The position numbers and the translations under genes are program-made. Shown in pieces: positions 25,010-33,706 of a stretch of 64,000 nucleotides of DNA (within the stretch, counting starts at the first letter, position 1; every line of letters begins with the position of its first letter). Origin of the DNA: Methylobacterium sp. NMS14P. GTDB taxonomy: Bacteria; Pseudomonadota; Alphaproteobacteria; Rhizobiales; Beijerinckiaceae. The stretch covers positions 5,501,001 to 5,565,000 of the forward strand of contig NZ_CP087106.1 in assembly GCF_028583545.1 (NCBI RefSeq), in the 5' to 3' direction. Below the pieces are notes generated by a model. It was not told where the DNA came from, ran no database searches, and was given only the letters and a program-made list of their open reading frames with translations.

Positions 25010-26407
25010 CTACGCAACGGCCCGCCCGGCCAGGCCGCGGGGTCCGGCGAGGAGCAGGGCCGCGCTCGCCGCCAGGACGACCGTGATCACCGCGAACATC
25101 GCGTGCGGCCCGTAGGCCGAGAGGATCGGCAGGAGGATGATCGGCGCCAGCGCGGCCGCGACCCGGCCGCCGGCCCAGGCGCAGGTCATGGCCGAGGCCC
25201 GCAGCGGCGTCGGGAGCAGCTCCGTCGCGTAGACGGCGAGGATGCTGCCGTAGGTCGCCGCGGCGGTGTTGAAGGCGATGCCGACGAGGACCAGAGTCAG
25301 GAACGTGCCGCTCGCGGCGAAGGCCGTGCCGAGGGCCGCCATCGCCGCCGCCAGCGCCGTCAGGCAGGCGCGCCGCTCGAGCCGGTCGATCGCCAGCGCG
25401 GTCAGCAGGGTGCCCAGCGGCGGGCCGAGCATCGACAGGGCGGCGAAGACGAGGGATTGATCGACCTGGAAGCCCTTCTCCACCATCACGACGGCGCTGA
25501 GCAGCGGGAAGGCGATCGTCGCCAGGGGGGCGAGGGTGTAGAGCCCGACGAACAGGGCCGTCCGGCGCAGCTGGCGCGTCTCGGCGAACAGGCCGCGGAA
25601 CCCCGCCGGCCCGGCCGCGGCCGGCGCCGGGTCCGGGCCGGCGAGGAGGGAGACCCGGGTCCGGCCGGCCGCCCGCTCGAACCGGCGGCAGGCGGCGTCG
25701 GCCTCGGCGGAGCGCCCGACCGAGGCGAGCCACCGCGGCGATTCCGGCAGCCGCGCGAACAGGACGCCGCCGAGCGCCGCCAGGGCGCCCCCGAGGATCA
25801 GCGCCCAGCGCCACGGCTCGATCCCCAGCGGCGCGCCCGGTGCGAGCATCTGGACCATGCCGATGGCGGCCAGGCCGCCGAGGAGCCCGAGGCCGGCGCA
25901 GACCAGCAGCGTCGCGCCGCGGCGGCGCGCGGGCGTCACCTCGGCCAGGTAGGTGGCGACCAGGGGCGGGAACCCGCCGATCGCGAAGCCCGAGACCGTG
26001 CGGGCGATGGTCAGCGCCGTGAGCCCCTGGCTCGCGGCGGCGGCCAGCGATCCGAGGGCCATCAGCGCGAGGGAGGCCTGGAGCGCGCGCCTGCGGCCGA
26101 GGCGATCCCCCAGCATCCCGAAGACGGGTGCGCCCACCGCCCCCCCGGCGAAGACGGAGGCGAGGAGCAGGGAGAGGCTGCCCCGCGGCATGCTGTGGGG
26201 CGGCGCGAGGAAGATGGCCGCCAGGGCGTTGCTCAGGGCGACCTCGGCGATGTCGGTGAACAGGCCCAGCGTGCAGATGGTGAGCGCCGCCGCGTGAAGC
26301 CGCGTCATCGGCAGGGAATCGAGCCGCCGCGTGACGGCGGCGACCGACCCGTCCACCGGCGCGAGGGGATCGGAGGGACTCGCGGCCTGGATTGCGGCGT
26401 CGACCAA
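25010..26407 (-). CDS. MFS transporter (sugar-porter/aromatic-acid type)
   Basis: A 465-aa twelve-helix major facilitator. Typical signals are RLDSLPMTRLHAAALTICTLGLFTDIAEVAL at the first helix, the loop 2-3 motif GDRLGRRRAL, and the mid-protein RLPESPRWL. The substrate is not evident; related proteins carry sugars, shikimate-like or aromatic acids. The start is uncertain: a TTG at 26407 with GAGGA ahead fits the family best, while the frame stays open to 26686 and an ATG at 26308 would cut off the conserved lead-in. It follows the AraC gene on the same strand after 137 bases. Confidence 0.85.
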   Translation of the reverse strand: MVDAAIQAASPSDPLAPVDGSVAAVTRRLDSLPMTRLHAAALTICTLGLFTDIAEVALSNALAAIFLAPPHSMPRGSLSLLLASVFAGGAVGAPVFGMLGDRLGRRRALQASLALMALGSLAAAASQGLTALTIARTVSGFAIGGFPPLVATYLAEVTPARRRGATLLVCAGLGLLGGLAAIGMVQMLAPGAPLGIEPWRWALILGGALAALGGVLFARLPESPRWLASVGRSAEADAACRRFERAAGRTRVSLLAGPDPAPAAAGPAGFRGLFAETRQLRRTALFVGLYTLAPLATIAFPLLSAVVMVEKGFQVDQSLVFAALSMLGPPLGTLLTALAIDRLERRACLTALAAAMAALGTAFAASGTFLTLVLVGIAFNTAAATYGSILAVYATELLPTPLRASAMTCAWAGGRVAAALAPIILLPILSAYGPHAMFAVITVVLAASAALLLAGPRGLAGRAVA

Positions 26408-26880
26408 AGGTGTGGATCCTCTGCGACCGGAGCGTGTGCGCAACCGGTGACGCACCGCCATAGCGGCGTGTTCCGCATCGGGGAACACGATGGCATCCAC
26501 AAATGCATTGAGCGCGCCGCGGGCGCGTTTTCCAGGTGGCATCAGGGGCAGCGTTGCGCGCTCGGGGCCTGCGGTGAGCTGGATCTGCGAATTGGCCCTC
26601 GCCGAAAGAGGCTGTTTGCGATTCCCGTCGGGCGTGCTGAAGAGCGCGAGGTATCCCGAAGGCGGCCGATATTCGCCGCAGCTCAACGTCGATGCGCGAT
26701 GACTTTCAGCCTCCTCCCGACTTCGCGAATCATCACGGCGGGATCTCCATCAGCCGTCGGACGCGGGACTTCATCAGGAATGGCGCTGCTGAGATCTCGG
26801 GTACTAGCGGGTTGTCTCCGCGTCCTCCACCGCCGTTGATCGCTGCCGGTGATGTCAATCTCTAAGTAAAAGGACCTGCC
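26408..26880. other. Intergenic region before the FkbM gene
   Basis: A 473-base gap in which GC content falls toward the low-GC methyltransferase gene. The MFS frame continues without a stop to 26686, but the residues it would add do not look like a transporter N-terminus. The stretch TAAAAGGACCTGCC directly before 26881 supplies a ribosome binding site for the FkbM gene. No other gene was recognised. Confidence 0.4.
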
Positions 26881-27715
26881 GTGCTTCCCGCGAAGAAATT
26901 TATCATCTCAACAATCGCCGATCTATGTGGAAGGGCTTCTAGATCTCCGGTCCTGCAAAGATATCTGTTCAATGCGATGCGCCTTGATAGGGCGGAGGTG
27001 CGAGGTCTTATCAGGGGTGAAGATTTGAGATTTCTGAGCTATTGCTTGGCGCGTAGGGATCGGTCGAGGTCGCAGATTTTGCAAGATCTCTGGGTCTGTT
27101 TCGAGCTGGGCGAGAAGACAGGCGGATTTTTCGTAGAGTTCGGGGCGACGAACGGTTTAAAGAACAGCAATACATGGTTTTCTTGAGAAAAAACTCGGAT
27201 GGAACGGGATTTTGGCAGAAGCAAATCCGGTCTGGCATGCCGATTTGATGCGAAGTAGAGATGTATACATTGAAACGAAATGTGTTTCTTCCAGTTCTGG
27301 GGAGACAGTCACGTTCATCGCGACCGACGACTCCGACCCCGAGTTGAGTGGGATCGAGAAATTCTCCGACGCCGATCATTTCTCCGAGACGCGAAGCCGA
27401 GGTCAGCGCATCGCACTGGAGACAATCTCTCTGGACGATCTGCTTAAAAAATACGATGCACCCGCTGTCATCGACTATATGTCGATTGACACAGAGGGGA
27501 GCGAATTAGAAATACTATCGTCGTATAGTTTCGCTCAAAAATACCGGACAATATCTATTGAAAACAATCGTAAAAACGAGCGCGCAGTGGATGATATTCT
27601 CACCTCTAGGGGGTATAAAAGAGTATTCAAGCATTTTTCTCAATGGGACAGCTGGTACGTGTCATCGGATCTGAGAGATGAGGCCCCAATCAAGATCGTT
27701 GCTCCAGAGGCGTGA
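26881..27715 (+). pseudogene. FkbM-family methyltransferase, frameshifted, low GC
   Basis: Two frames together make one FkbM-type SAM-dependent methyltransferase of about 277 aa. The first part (GTG at 26881, stop near 27186) ends after TGGFFVEFGATNGLKNSNTWF. The second frame picks up at once with LEKKLGWNGILAEANP and runs to 27715, including the SIDTEGSELEIL motif. Removing one T from the TTTT run at about 27177-27180 restores a single frame. The gene is about 40% GC in many lines against roughly 70% around it, so it is recently acquired. FkbM enzymes O-methylate sugars or glycans. It may be a true pseudogene, a sequencing slip at the homopolymer, or, less likely, a recoded gene. A second in-frame start exists at 27212. 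Confidence 0.85.
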
Positions 27716-28042
27716 TAGCGTTCCTCGATCGATCGCCCAGAACGGGCAATCCGGATATTTAGCAGAAGCTTGATTGCGGAACACGATCTCCGCCTGCGGC
27801 CAGTCGCTCCGGTAGATGGTCATCCTTCAAAGTCGTGGGCTCGGCGGCCTGTGGCGCGGGTTGCCACCGGGACCACGTGCTTTTTCTCGATGTCTCGCGG
27901 GTGGACGATGGGAGATTTTGCCAGAGCGACTAGTCCGGGAGCGTCCGGCCGCTGGGCTGGCCTGTGCCGCTCTGAGCGCCTCGATGATTTCGAGAGGGGC
28001 ACGAGGCCGGGTGCGCCCTGTCAGTCCTGACCCTCACGGCCG
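27716..28042. other. Intergenic region, no confident gene
   Basis: A 327-base transition from the low-GC FkbM gene back to normal composition. On the minus strand a 53-codon frame (27662-27823, starting MTIYRSDWPQAEI) and a 60-codon frame (27820-28002) are open, but neither has a good ribosome binding site or a recognisable family, and the first overlaps the methyltransferase end. They may be relics of inserted DNA. Confidence 0.35.
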
Positions 28043-28900
28043 TCAGGGCTCGTCCAGGAAGGTGAGAAGCGCCGCGTTGAAGAGCGCCGGATCCTGGAGG
28101 AACGCGAAGTGGCTGGCGTTCGGCAGGATCAGCAGCCCCGCTCCCGGGATCGTGGCGGCGAGGTACTCGGTGTGCGCGCGCTTGATCCCCTCGTCGTGGT
28201 CGCCGTCCGCGATGAGGACCGGCGTGCGGATCCGCCTCAGATCGGCTTCGGTCCAGCGCGGCTGCCCGCTCCACATCCGACCCACGGCGTCGACGAAGGC
28301 GGCATAGTCCTTCGGGGTCGGCGAGAGGGCCTCGTACTCCCTGCCGGCCTGGTCGATGAAGGCGGCGAAGGTCGGGTTCTTCTCCACGCCCTCGATCAGG
28401 CCCGAAGGATCGGCGTTGGCGCCGAACGCGAACACCTTGCCGACGCGGTCGGGGTGGCGCATCGCCATGTCGAGACCGAGGATCGCGCCGTCGCTCCACC
28501 CGACGATGTCGGCGCGCGGGATCTTCAGCGCGTCGAGCAGGCCGACCACGTCGTCGGTCATCAGGTCGTAGCCGAACGGCCGATCGTCCCGGGTGCTGCG
28601 GCCGTGCCCGCGGCTGTCAACGAGGATGACCGTGCGGCGGGCGGCGAGCGCGGCGACCTGATGGCCCCAGTAATCGGAGTTCGACAGGCCGCCGTGCAGC
28701 AGGACGACCGGCGGACCGCTGCCGATCGTGGCGTAATACAGCCGGATGCCGTTGATGGCGGCCCGGCCCGGGGTCGTGCCGGTGACCGGCGCGGGGGTCG
28801 GCGGCAAGTCCTGCCAGCGCGGCCCGGCCCAGGCCGGGGCGCTAGCCAGCAGAAGCGTCAGGGCGATCACGGTCCGCAGCATCGAGCGCCTGTCCGTCAT
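28043..28900 (-). CDS. Secreted alpha/beta-hydrolase
   Basis: A 285-aa alpha/beta-hydrolase with a signal peptide (1-25, MLRTVIALTLLLASAPAWA), so periplasmic or secreted. The oxyanion region is VVLLHGGLSNSDYW, the nucleophile elbow is GWSDG (Ser), the acid is in LIADGDHDEG and the catalytic His is in LPNASHFAFLQDP. It is likely an esterase or related hydrolase of unknown substrate. An internal ATG at 28882 (MLRTV) is an alternative start that would still leave a full signal peptide. It stands alone on its strand. Confidence 0.9.
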   Translation of the reverse strand: MTDRRSMLRTVIALTLLLASAPAWAGPRWQDLPPTPAPVTGTTPGRAAINGIRLYYATIGSGPPVVLLHGGLSNSDYWGHQVAALAARRTVILVDSRGHGRSTRDDRPFGYDLMTDDVVGLLDALKIPRADIVGWSDGAILGLDMAMRHPDRVGKVFAFGANADPSGLIEGVEKNPTFAAFIDQAGREYEALSPTPKDYAAFVDAVGRMWSGQPRWTEADLRRIRTPVLIADGDHDEGIKRAHTEYLAATIPGAGLLILPNASHFAFLQDPALFNAALLTFLDEP

Positions 28901-29103
28901 GGGCGGGACCGGGATGCCGGAGCGATCCGGCCCTGCTCGACCCGCCGCGACCGCGATCTGCGGTCGACATGCCCCCGGACCGTGACCGGCTCGGATTACA
29001 GTACGATTTCAGGCCGCGACTCGCGCGAACGCGATGTTCGCTGTGCGGCGCTGTCCCGGGCGCTGAAGGCCGACGCACGGCTACGGCGCGGAAGATCCGG
29101 CTT

Positions 29104-29346
29104 CTAGAAGCGCGGGTTCGTGCGGCGGGGCTGGTCCGGCTGCGGCGCGGGGGCGACCGGGACGTGCCGATGGCCGACAACGTCGCCGTTGCGGTAGGCC
29201 TCCTGGATGTTGTGTCGCGCGGCCCGCCCGGCCGTACCGCCGGGCTGCGTCACGGCCGAGTCGCCGGACGGGGCCAGGACGGTCTGCGCCGAGACCGGCC
29301 CCGCGCAGACAAGAAGTAGCGTGACGCAGCCCGACAGAGCCTTCAT
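29104..29346 (-). CDS. Small secreted protein
   Basis: An 80-aa protein with a clear signal peptide (MKALSGCVTLLLVCAGPVSAQ, cut near residue 20). The mature 60 residues are Gly/Pro/Arg/His-rich and have no known domain. AGAGG stands about ten bases ahead of the ATG. Unrecognised; one of many small exported proteins in this window. Confidence 0.65.
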   Translation of the reverse strand: MKALSGCVTLLLVCAGPVSAQTVLAPSGDSAVTQPGGTAGRAARHNIQEAYRNGDVVGHRHVPVAPAPQPDQPRRTNPRF

Positions 29347-29484
29347 GGCCAGATACCTCTCAGCCGATCGCGTTGCCCCGACGGGCGAACCCTCGGCGCC
29401 GGCGCCCGTGCGCCGCGCCGTCCGGCGTATCTACGTCCGTGCGGGCGATCGGTTCACAGGATGCCCGGCGGACGGGGCCGTCGG

Positions 29485-29898
29485 TCAGGCGGCCTTGCGG
29501 CCGAGCCGGATCGCCTTGGCGATCTCCGACCGGCGCTCGGCGTAGCCTGGCGCGGTCATCGGGTAATCGTCCGGCAGCCCGTAGCGCGCGCGGTACAACT
29601 CCGGCGTGAGGCCGTGCGCGGTGAGGTGCCGCTTCATGGTCTTGTACGACCGGCCGTCGATGAAGCTGACGATGCCGTCCTGGCGGACCGAGCCGCGGAT
29701 CTGCGCGGCGTCGGGCTGCTCGGGCGGCGCCTCGGCGACCGCCGGTGGGTCCGTGAGCGCGCAGAGCGCGCCGTGCACGGTGACCAGGAGCGGCGGTATG
29801 CTGGTGTGCGGCAGCGCGTTGTTCGACAGGTAGGCGGTCACGACGCGCAGGGCCACGTCGCTGATCGTCGGTTCGAGATGGTCTTGGTTCTTGCGCAA
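29485..29898 (-). CDS. MucR/Ros-family transcriptional regulator
   Basis: A 137-aa member of the MucR/Ros family, DNA-binding global regulators of surface polysaccharide, motility and cell cycle in alphaproteobacteria. The N-terminal oligomerisation part holds VVTAYLSNN, and the C-terminal DNA-binding part holds IVSFIDGRSYKTMKRHLTAHGLTPELYRARYGLPDDYPMTAPGYAERRSEIAK. The two zinc-ligand Cys of Ros are replaced by Ser and Asp, as in known family members that fold without or with altered zinc ligation. The start is a TTG with GAAGGGG upstream. A second family member lies at 44709-45239. Confidence 0.92.
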   Translation of the reverse strand: MRKNQDHLEPTISDVALRVVTAYLSNNALPHTSIPPLLVTVHGALCALTDPPAVAEAPPEQPDAAQIRGSVRQDGIVSFIDGRSYKTMKRHLTAHGLTPELYRARYGLPDDYPMTAPGYAERRSEIAKAIRLGRKAA

Positions 29899-30213
29899 CT
29901 CGATCGACCCCTTCTTCGATCCCCGCGAGGATCCCCACGAGACCTATCGTTCACCATGACTACTCGGACATTATCCGGTGTCAATGCAGAATGACCGGCT
30001 TGGCAAGTAACGAATTTTGAATGCAGAATTTCGCGCTGATATGCGGTGCCCCGTCCAGCCGATAACCCGGCCGTCGTCATGTCTGAGATTTCGAGGGAAA
30101 CCGTCAGATTTCCCGACCGCACGCGCGACGTGCCCCGCCGGCAAGGTTTCGACGCTTCCGCTTCGCAGATCTTCGTGGTCCAATACGGGTCGAGCGCATC
30201 GCGAAGTCTCTTC
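29899..30213. promoter_or_regulatory. Upstream region of mucR with short repeats
   Basis: A 315-base divergent gap. The 10-mer AATGCAGAAT occurs twice (29983-29992 and 30020-30029) in an A/T-rich patch, and GGGAAA/TTTCCC form an inverted repeat (30095-30100 and 30109-30114). MucR proteins bind A/T-rich sites in their own promoters, so autoregulation here is plausible. No gene was found. Confidence 0.4.
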
Positions 30214-30648
30214 ATGGCCGCCACACGCCGCCCGTCCGTGCCGAGATCGAGGGTCCGGAAGTTCCGCGCCGCGCCCGGAGCTGGCCGGGGATGCGCGGTG
30301 CTGGCGACGCTTCTGGGAGGTCTGCTCGCGGCGCCGTTCGCCCACGGGCAGGGCCCGGACGATCCGGAGGCCGAGATGCGGGCGCGGGTCGCCGCGGCCT
30401 TCCCGGATGCGGGCCTCGTGCTGTTCCGCAAGATCCGGCCGATCCCCGCGGAGGCGGGGCCCGCGGTGGCGTTCTGCGGCCAGGTGAGCACCGGTCCCAC
30501 CGAGCGGGGACGGTCGGATTTCCACCTGTTCCTGTACGATCGGACCGACACGGCCGAGACCGTCCGCATCCTCGGATCGGAATCCCTCAACGGCTATCGC
30601 GTCGGCCGGAAGCTGATCGGCGCCCTGCGGCGGGTCGGATGCCTGTGA
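30214..30648 (+). CDS. Secreted hypothetical protein
   Basis: A 144-aa protein with an Arg-rich N-terminus followed by a hydrophobic helix and an Ala-x-Ala-like cut site (CAVLATLLGGLLAAPFAHG), so probably exported. The mature part contains CGQVS and FHLFLYDRTDTAETVRIL and has no family I can name. The start at 30214 is the ATG nearest the signal peptide; the frame is open farther upstream. Last two residues are Cys-Leu. Confidence 0.6.
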   Translation: MAATRRPSVPRSRVRKFRAAPGAGRGCAVLATLLGGLLAAPFAHGQGPDDPEAEMRARVAAAFPDAGLVLFRKIRPIPAEAGPAVAFCGQVSTGPTERGRSDFHLFLYDRTDTAETVRILGSESLNGYRVGRKLIGALRRVGCL

Positions 30649-30777
30649 GGCGGCCGGTGCGGGCGTTCTGTCTCACACGTGACGAAAATGTGGCAGAAGC
30701 TTGACTATTCGGTCGTGATTGGTTTATAGCTTGACCGTGGCATTGCGGTTACACCCCCGAGTCCCCTGGAGGTTCGG

Positions 30778-31038
30778 ATGTGCGCGCGGAAGACCTTCTA
30801 CATTTTCGTCTCGGCCTCGGACGGTGAGCAGTTCTGCGCCGTCCGGCAGGATCAGCCGATCCCGTCGCTCATCGACGGTGTGCGCTGGACGTATGTCGGC
30901 TGCATCGACACGACCCGGGACCGGCCGTACGGGTTCGACGCGGACGCGGCGCACGCGGCGATGCGGAACCGCGGCGTCTACTTCTACCAGCGCGAACTGA
31001 TGTTCCGACGGGCCAACTTCCTCCTCGAAGCCGCCTGA
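30778..31038 (+). CDS. Hypothetical small protein
   Basis: An 86-aa protein with no signal peptide or membrane helix and no family I can name (KTFYIFVSASDGEQFCAVRQ, later YFYQRELMFRRANFLLEAA). GGAGG lies five bases before the ATG. Its TGA shares a base with the ATG of the next gene (TGATG), so the two are translationally coupled. Confidence 0.7.
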   Translation: MCARKTFYIFVSASDGEQFCAVRQDQPIPSLIDGVRWTYVGCIDTTRDRPYGFDADAAHAAMRNRGVYFYQRELMFRRANFLLEAA

Positions 31039-31448
31039 TGCGGGTTCGCCCCGAAGCGATCCTGGCCGGCGCGCTCGTCGTTGGCGGTCTCGTGTTCGCG
31101 CCCGGCGCCGCCGAGGCGCAGATGCCGACGCGGGTCGGCACCTGCGCGGCGACGACCATCGCGCGGATCGGGACGCGGTTCAGCGACACGCTGGTGAAGC
31201 CGAAGGGCGACGGGATCGACGAGGGGACGAGCGTCGATCTGAAGAACGGCGTCTACGGCGTCTCCTACGCGTATGTCGACGCGGTCGCGCGCTCGCGAGT
31301 CGGCGACCGGGTGATGACCTGCCTCGTTCTCCTGCCGACCGGCTGCCCCAAGGGCGACGATCGCGGCAAGATGTACACGACCACCAACCTGCGCACGCTG
31401 GATTCCTGGACATTGCCCGACTCGCAGCACATGTGCGGCGGGGCCTGA
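31038..31448 (+). CDS. Secreted hypothetical protein
   Basis: A 136-aa exported protein: signal peptide MRVRPEAILAGALVVGGLVF and on to AEAQ near residue 28, then a mature part with four Cys (CAATTIA, MTCLVLLPTGCPKG, HMCGG) that could form disulfides in the periplasm. It contains VDLKNGVYGVSYAYVDAVARS. No known family. Coupled to the preceding gene by a TGATG overlap. Confidence 0.7.
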   Translation: MRVRPEAILAGALVVGGLVFAPGAAEAQMPTRVGTCAATTIARIGTRFSDTLVKPKGDGIDEGTSVDLKNGVYGVSYAYVDAVARSRVGDRVMTCLVLLPTGCPKGDDRGKMYTTTNLRTLDSWTLPDSQHMCGGA

Positions 31449-31534
31449 TCGGGCCTCCGTGAGCCCGCCGCTCGGATGAGCGTGCGGCCTCCCGGGAGCC
31501 GGATCCCGGGCCTCGGTGAAGAGGAGAGGGATCC

Positions 31535-31846
31535 GTGTCGGTCAGGAACGGTCTTGCCGCCCTCGTGCTGGCGGCGGCGGGCGCGGCGCCGGCCCCCGCC
31601 TGGGCGTGGGGCGTCCCCGGATGCACCAACCTTCCCGAGTACAACCGTGCCCTGGGCGCCCTGCAGGGCATGACGAGCGCCTGCGACATGAGCGTCGAGG
31701 AGGCCCGCCGGGTCGTCGCGGCCCATGACGGCGTCGCGCCCGGGCCTCCGGTCGCCGCCGCGGAGCCGCCGGCGCCGCCGCGGCTCGCGCCGCGGCACCG
31801 CAGGGCGCGGGCGCACCGGAGCGCGCGGCCGCGGCATCACCGCTGA
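31535..31846 (+). CDS. Small secreted protein with basic tail
   Basis: A 103-aa protein starting at GTG with GAGGAGA upstream. A signal peptide (1-24, ending APAWAWG) precedes a short region with two Cys (GCTNLPEYNRALGALQGMTSACDM) and a Pro/Arg/His-rich C-terminus. Function unknown. Confidence 0.65.
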   Translation: MSVRNGLAALVLAAAGAAPAPAWAWGVPGCTNLPEYNRALGALQGMTSACDMSVEEARRVVAAHDGVAPGPPVAAAEPPAPPRLAPRHRRARAHRSARPRHHR

Positions 31847-31862
31847 GTCGGCCGACCGGCGC

Positions 31863-32315
31863 TCAGGTCTCGTCGCCCGGCGCGTCCGGGGGATCCGCGC
31901 GGGCGCGCGCCCAGTCCCGGTCGCGCTCCGCCTGCCGGGCCCGCTGCTCCGCCACGTAGGCGTCCTGGCCGGCGCGGTCCCGCTTCCGGCGGCGGTCGGC
32001 GGCCGCCGCGCTCCGCTTGCGCCACGCCTCCGTCTCGGCCTTCTGCCGCAGCAACTCCTCGACCGTGACGGGGGTCACGGGCGCCTTGGGTTGCGCCCAG
32101 GGATAGGGCCGCCGGGGCGGTGGCGGGCGCGGCGCCCGGTCGGCGGAGGCCCGCCCGGTCCGCCGGAGCGCCTCGGCCGCCTCGGCGAGGGTCATTCCGG
32201 CGCCCCGCGCGATGCGCTCGGCGGCGGCCCGGGCGGCCGCGCGCTCGCCCGCCGTGGCGCCCTGGGCGGCGAGCGCGAGGCATTTCTCGAACCGGTCTCG
32301 GTCGGCGGGCGTCAT
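31863..32315 (-). CDS. DUF2786-like hypothetical protein
   Basis: A 150-aa protein. Its first 60 residues (MTPADRDRFEKCLALAAQGA, then ERAAARAAAERIARGAGMTLAEAAEAL) recall the DUF2786 pattern of helices followed by a Gly turn. The rest is a Pro-rich linker and a very basic, helical Arg/Ala/Glu tail that could bind nucleic acid. The start at 32315 is chosen because the family-like region begins there. Convergent to the secreted protein gene before it. Confidence 0.6.
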   Translation of the reverse strand: MTPADRDRFEKCLALAAQGATAGERAAARAAAERIARGAGMTLAEAAEALRRTGRASADRAPRPPPPRRPYPWAQPKAPVTPVTVEELLRQKAETEAWRKRSAAAADRRRKRDRAGQDAYVAEQRARQAERDRDWARARADPPDAPGDET

Positions 32316-32486
32316 GAGCGGCGTCTTACCGCCAAGTCGGCCCGCCTGTCCCGCAGCTCCGATCCGGCAGTCCGGCGCCGCGCTGGCCACCGTGTTGGCG
32401 AAGCTGTCGCTGCCGATCTGCGCGGCGGTGCCGCTGACGGCGGCGCGCGGTTCTCGGGCCGCCCGACAGCCGAACGTCGCGCGCCG

Positions 32487-32705
32487 CTACGTCCGGGCCC
32501 GCCCGTTCCCGCCCGGTCCGATCGCCGGCAGGCCGGTCCCGTCCGGCAGGCCGCCGAGCACCACGAGGATCCGACCTAGGAGCGCCCGCGAGTGCCGCGC
32601 CCCGCTGCCGATGGCCGCGAGGTCCGGCCGGCCCGGATGGGCCTCGTAGGCCGCGCGCAGCCGGTCGAGCTGCCGCCTGCGCGTCTCGGGATCGCTGGAA
32701 CCCAT
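32487..32705 (-). CDS. Hypothetical small protein
   Basis: A 72-aa protein supported mainly by its ribosome binding site (GGGAGGA six bases before the ATG). The first 55 residues look like a small helical protein (DPETRRRQLDRLRAAYEAHP, then SRALLGRILVVLGGL). No family known. Confidence 0.5.
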   Translation of the reverse strand: MGSSDPETRRRQLDRLRAAYEAHPGRPDLAAIGSGARHSRALLGRILVVLGGLPDGTGLPAIGPGGNGRART

Positions 32706-32962
32706 GGCCCATCCTCCCGGCGGGCCCTGGCTCGCGGTGCGCCCCCGCGAACGAGCCTTCGACCATCCCGAGTCGGGGAGTTGGAAAACCGTGTCTGAAC
32801 GGTCCCTACGACCTTTAGCGCCGGAACGCCTGGACATACGCCGCAGGCTCCCCGACCGTGTGGCCAAGGATACGGGTGCCGTTGTGGTCGGCACCGACCA
32901 TCAGACAGGGGGTTCCACGCCCCAGGGCCGCGCGTACGGCCCCGCCGGGGTTCTAGCCGCGT

Positions 32963-33706
32963 CTAGGAACGAAATCCAGCCCGGCGTGCCGCTCCGCGCT
33001 CGAGATGGCGGAAGCCGGCGTCGATCAGGAGGGCCAGCGCGGACACCACGAGGCCGCCCTGCAGCACGTAGGCGGTGTTGCCGGTGAGCAGGCCGGAGAT
33101 GATCACCTCGCCGAGAGTGCTGGCCGCGACCGTCGAGCCGATGGTCGCCGTCGCCAGCCCGATGATCGCGGCGAGGCGGATCCCCGACAGGATCATCGGC
33201 AGCGCCAGGGGCAGCTCGACGCGGACGAGTCGCTGCCGGTCGGTCAGCCCCATGCCGCGGGCGGCCTCCATCAGCGCGGGGTCGAGATCCTCGAGCCCGG
33301 TGAGCGCGGTCTCGAAGATCGGCAGGAGTCCGTAGAGGACGAGGGCGATCAGGGTCGGGACCGCGCCGAACCCGAGGATCGGCACGGCCAGGGCCAGGAC
33401 CGCGACGGGCGGGAAGGTCTGCCCGATTCGGACCACCGACCGGGCGAAGGGCAGCACGTCGCGGCCGGCCGGCCGCGTGGCCGCGACCGCGAGGCCGAGG
33501 GCGATCGCGGCCGCGGTCACGGTCGCGGCGGCGACGAGCAGGAGGTGGTTGACGGCGAGCGTCAGCAGCGGCGTCTGGGCGTAGATCGGCGGCGTGTCGC
33601 CGGGGGCGAAGGGCCGGAACAGGGGCGCGAACCGGCCCGGAGCGACCAGGAACGCCCCGAGCAGGGCGAGGAGCGCGGCCCGGGCGATCCGCGGGGCGCG
33701 GATCAC
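32963..33706 (-). CDS. Osmoprotectant ABC transporter permease (YehW-like)
   Basis: A 247-aa inner-membrane permease of a glycine betaine/choline-type importer. The binding-protein-dependent signature EAARGMGLTDRQRLVRVELPLALPMILSG contacts the ATPase. Start is a GTG overlapping the ATPase stop as GTGA. Last gene of a four-gene operon whose order (binding protein, long permease, ATPase, short permease) equals E. coli yehZYXW. Confidence 0.9.
   Translation of the reverse strand: MIRAPRIARAALLALLGAFLVAPGRFAPLFRPFAPGDTPPIYAQTPLLTLAVNHLLLVAAATVTAAAIALGLAVAATRPAGRDVLPFARSVVRIGQTFPPVAVLALAVPILGFGAVPTLIALVLYGLLPIFETALTGLEDLDPALMEAARGMGLTDRQRLVRVELPLALPMILSGIRLAAIIGLATATIGSTVAASTLGEVIISGLLTGNTAYVLQGGLVVSALALLIDAGFRHLERGAARRAGFRS

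Noticed and set aside
27662..27823. Minus-strand 53-codon frame (MTIYRSDWPQAEI)
   Set aside because: The residues look more protein-like than chance, but there is no proper ribosome binding site, no family, and it overlaps the FkbM gene end; kept only as a possible relic.
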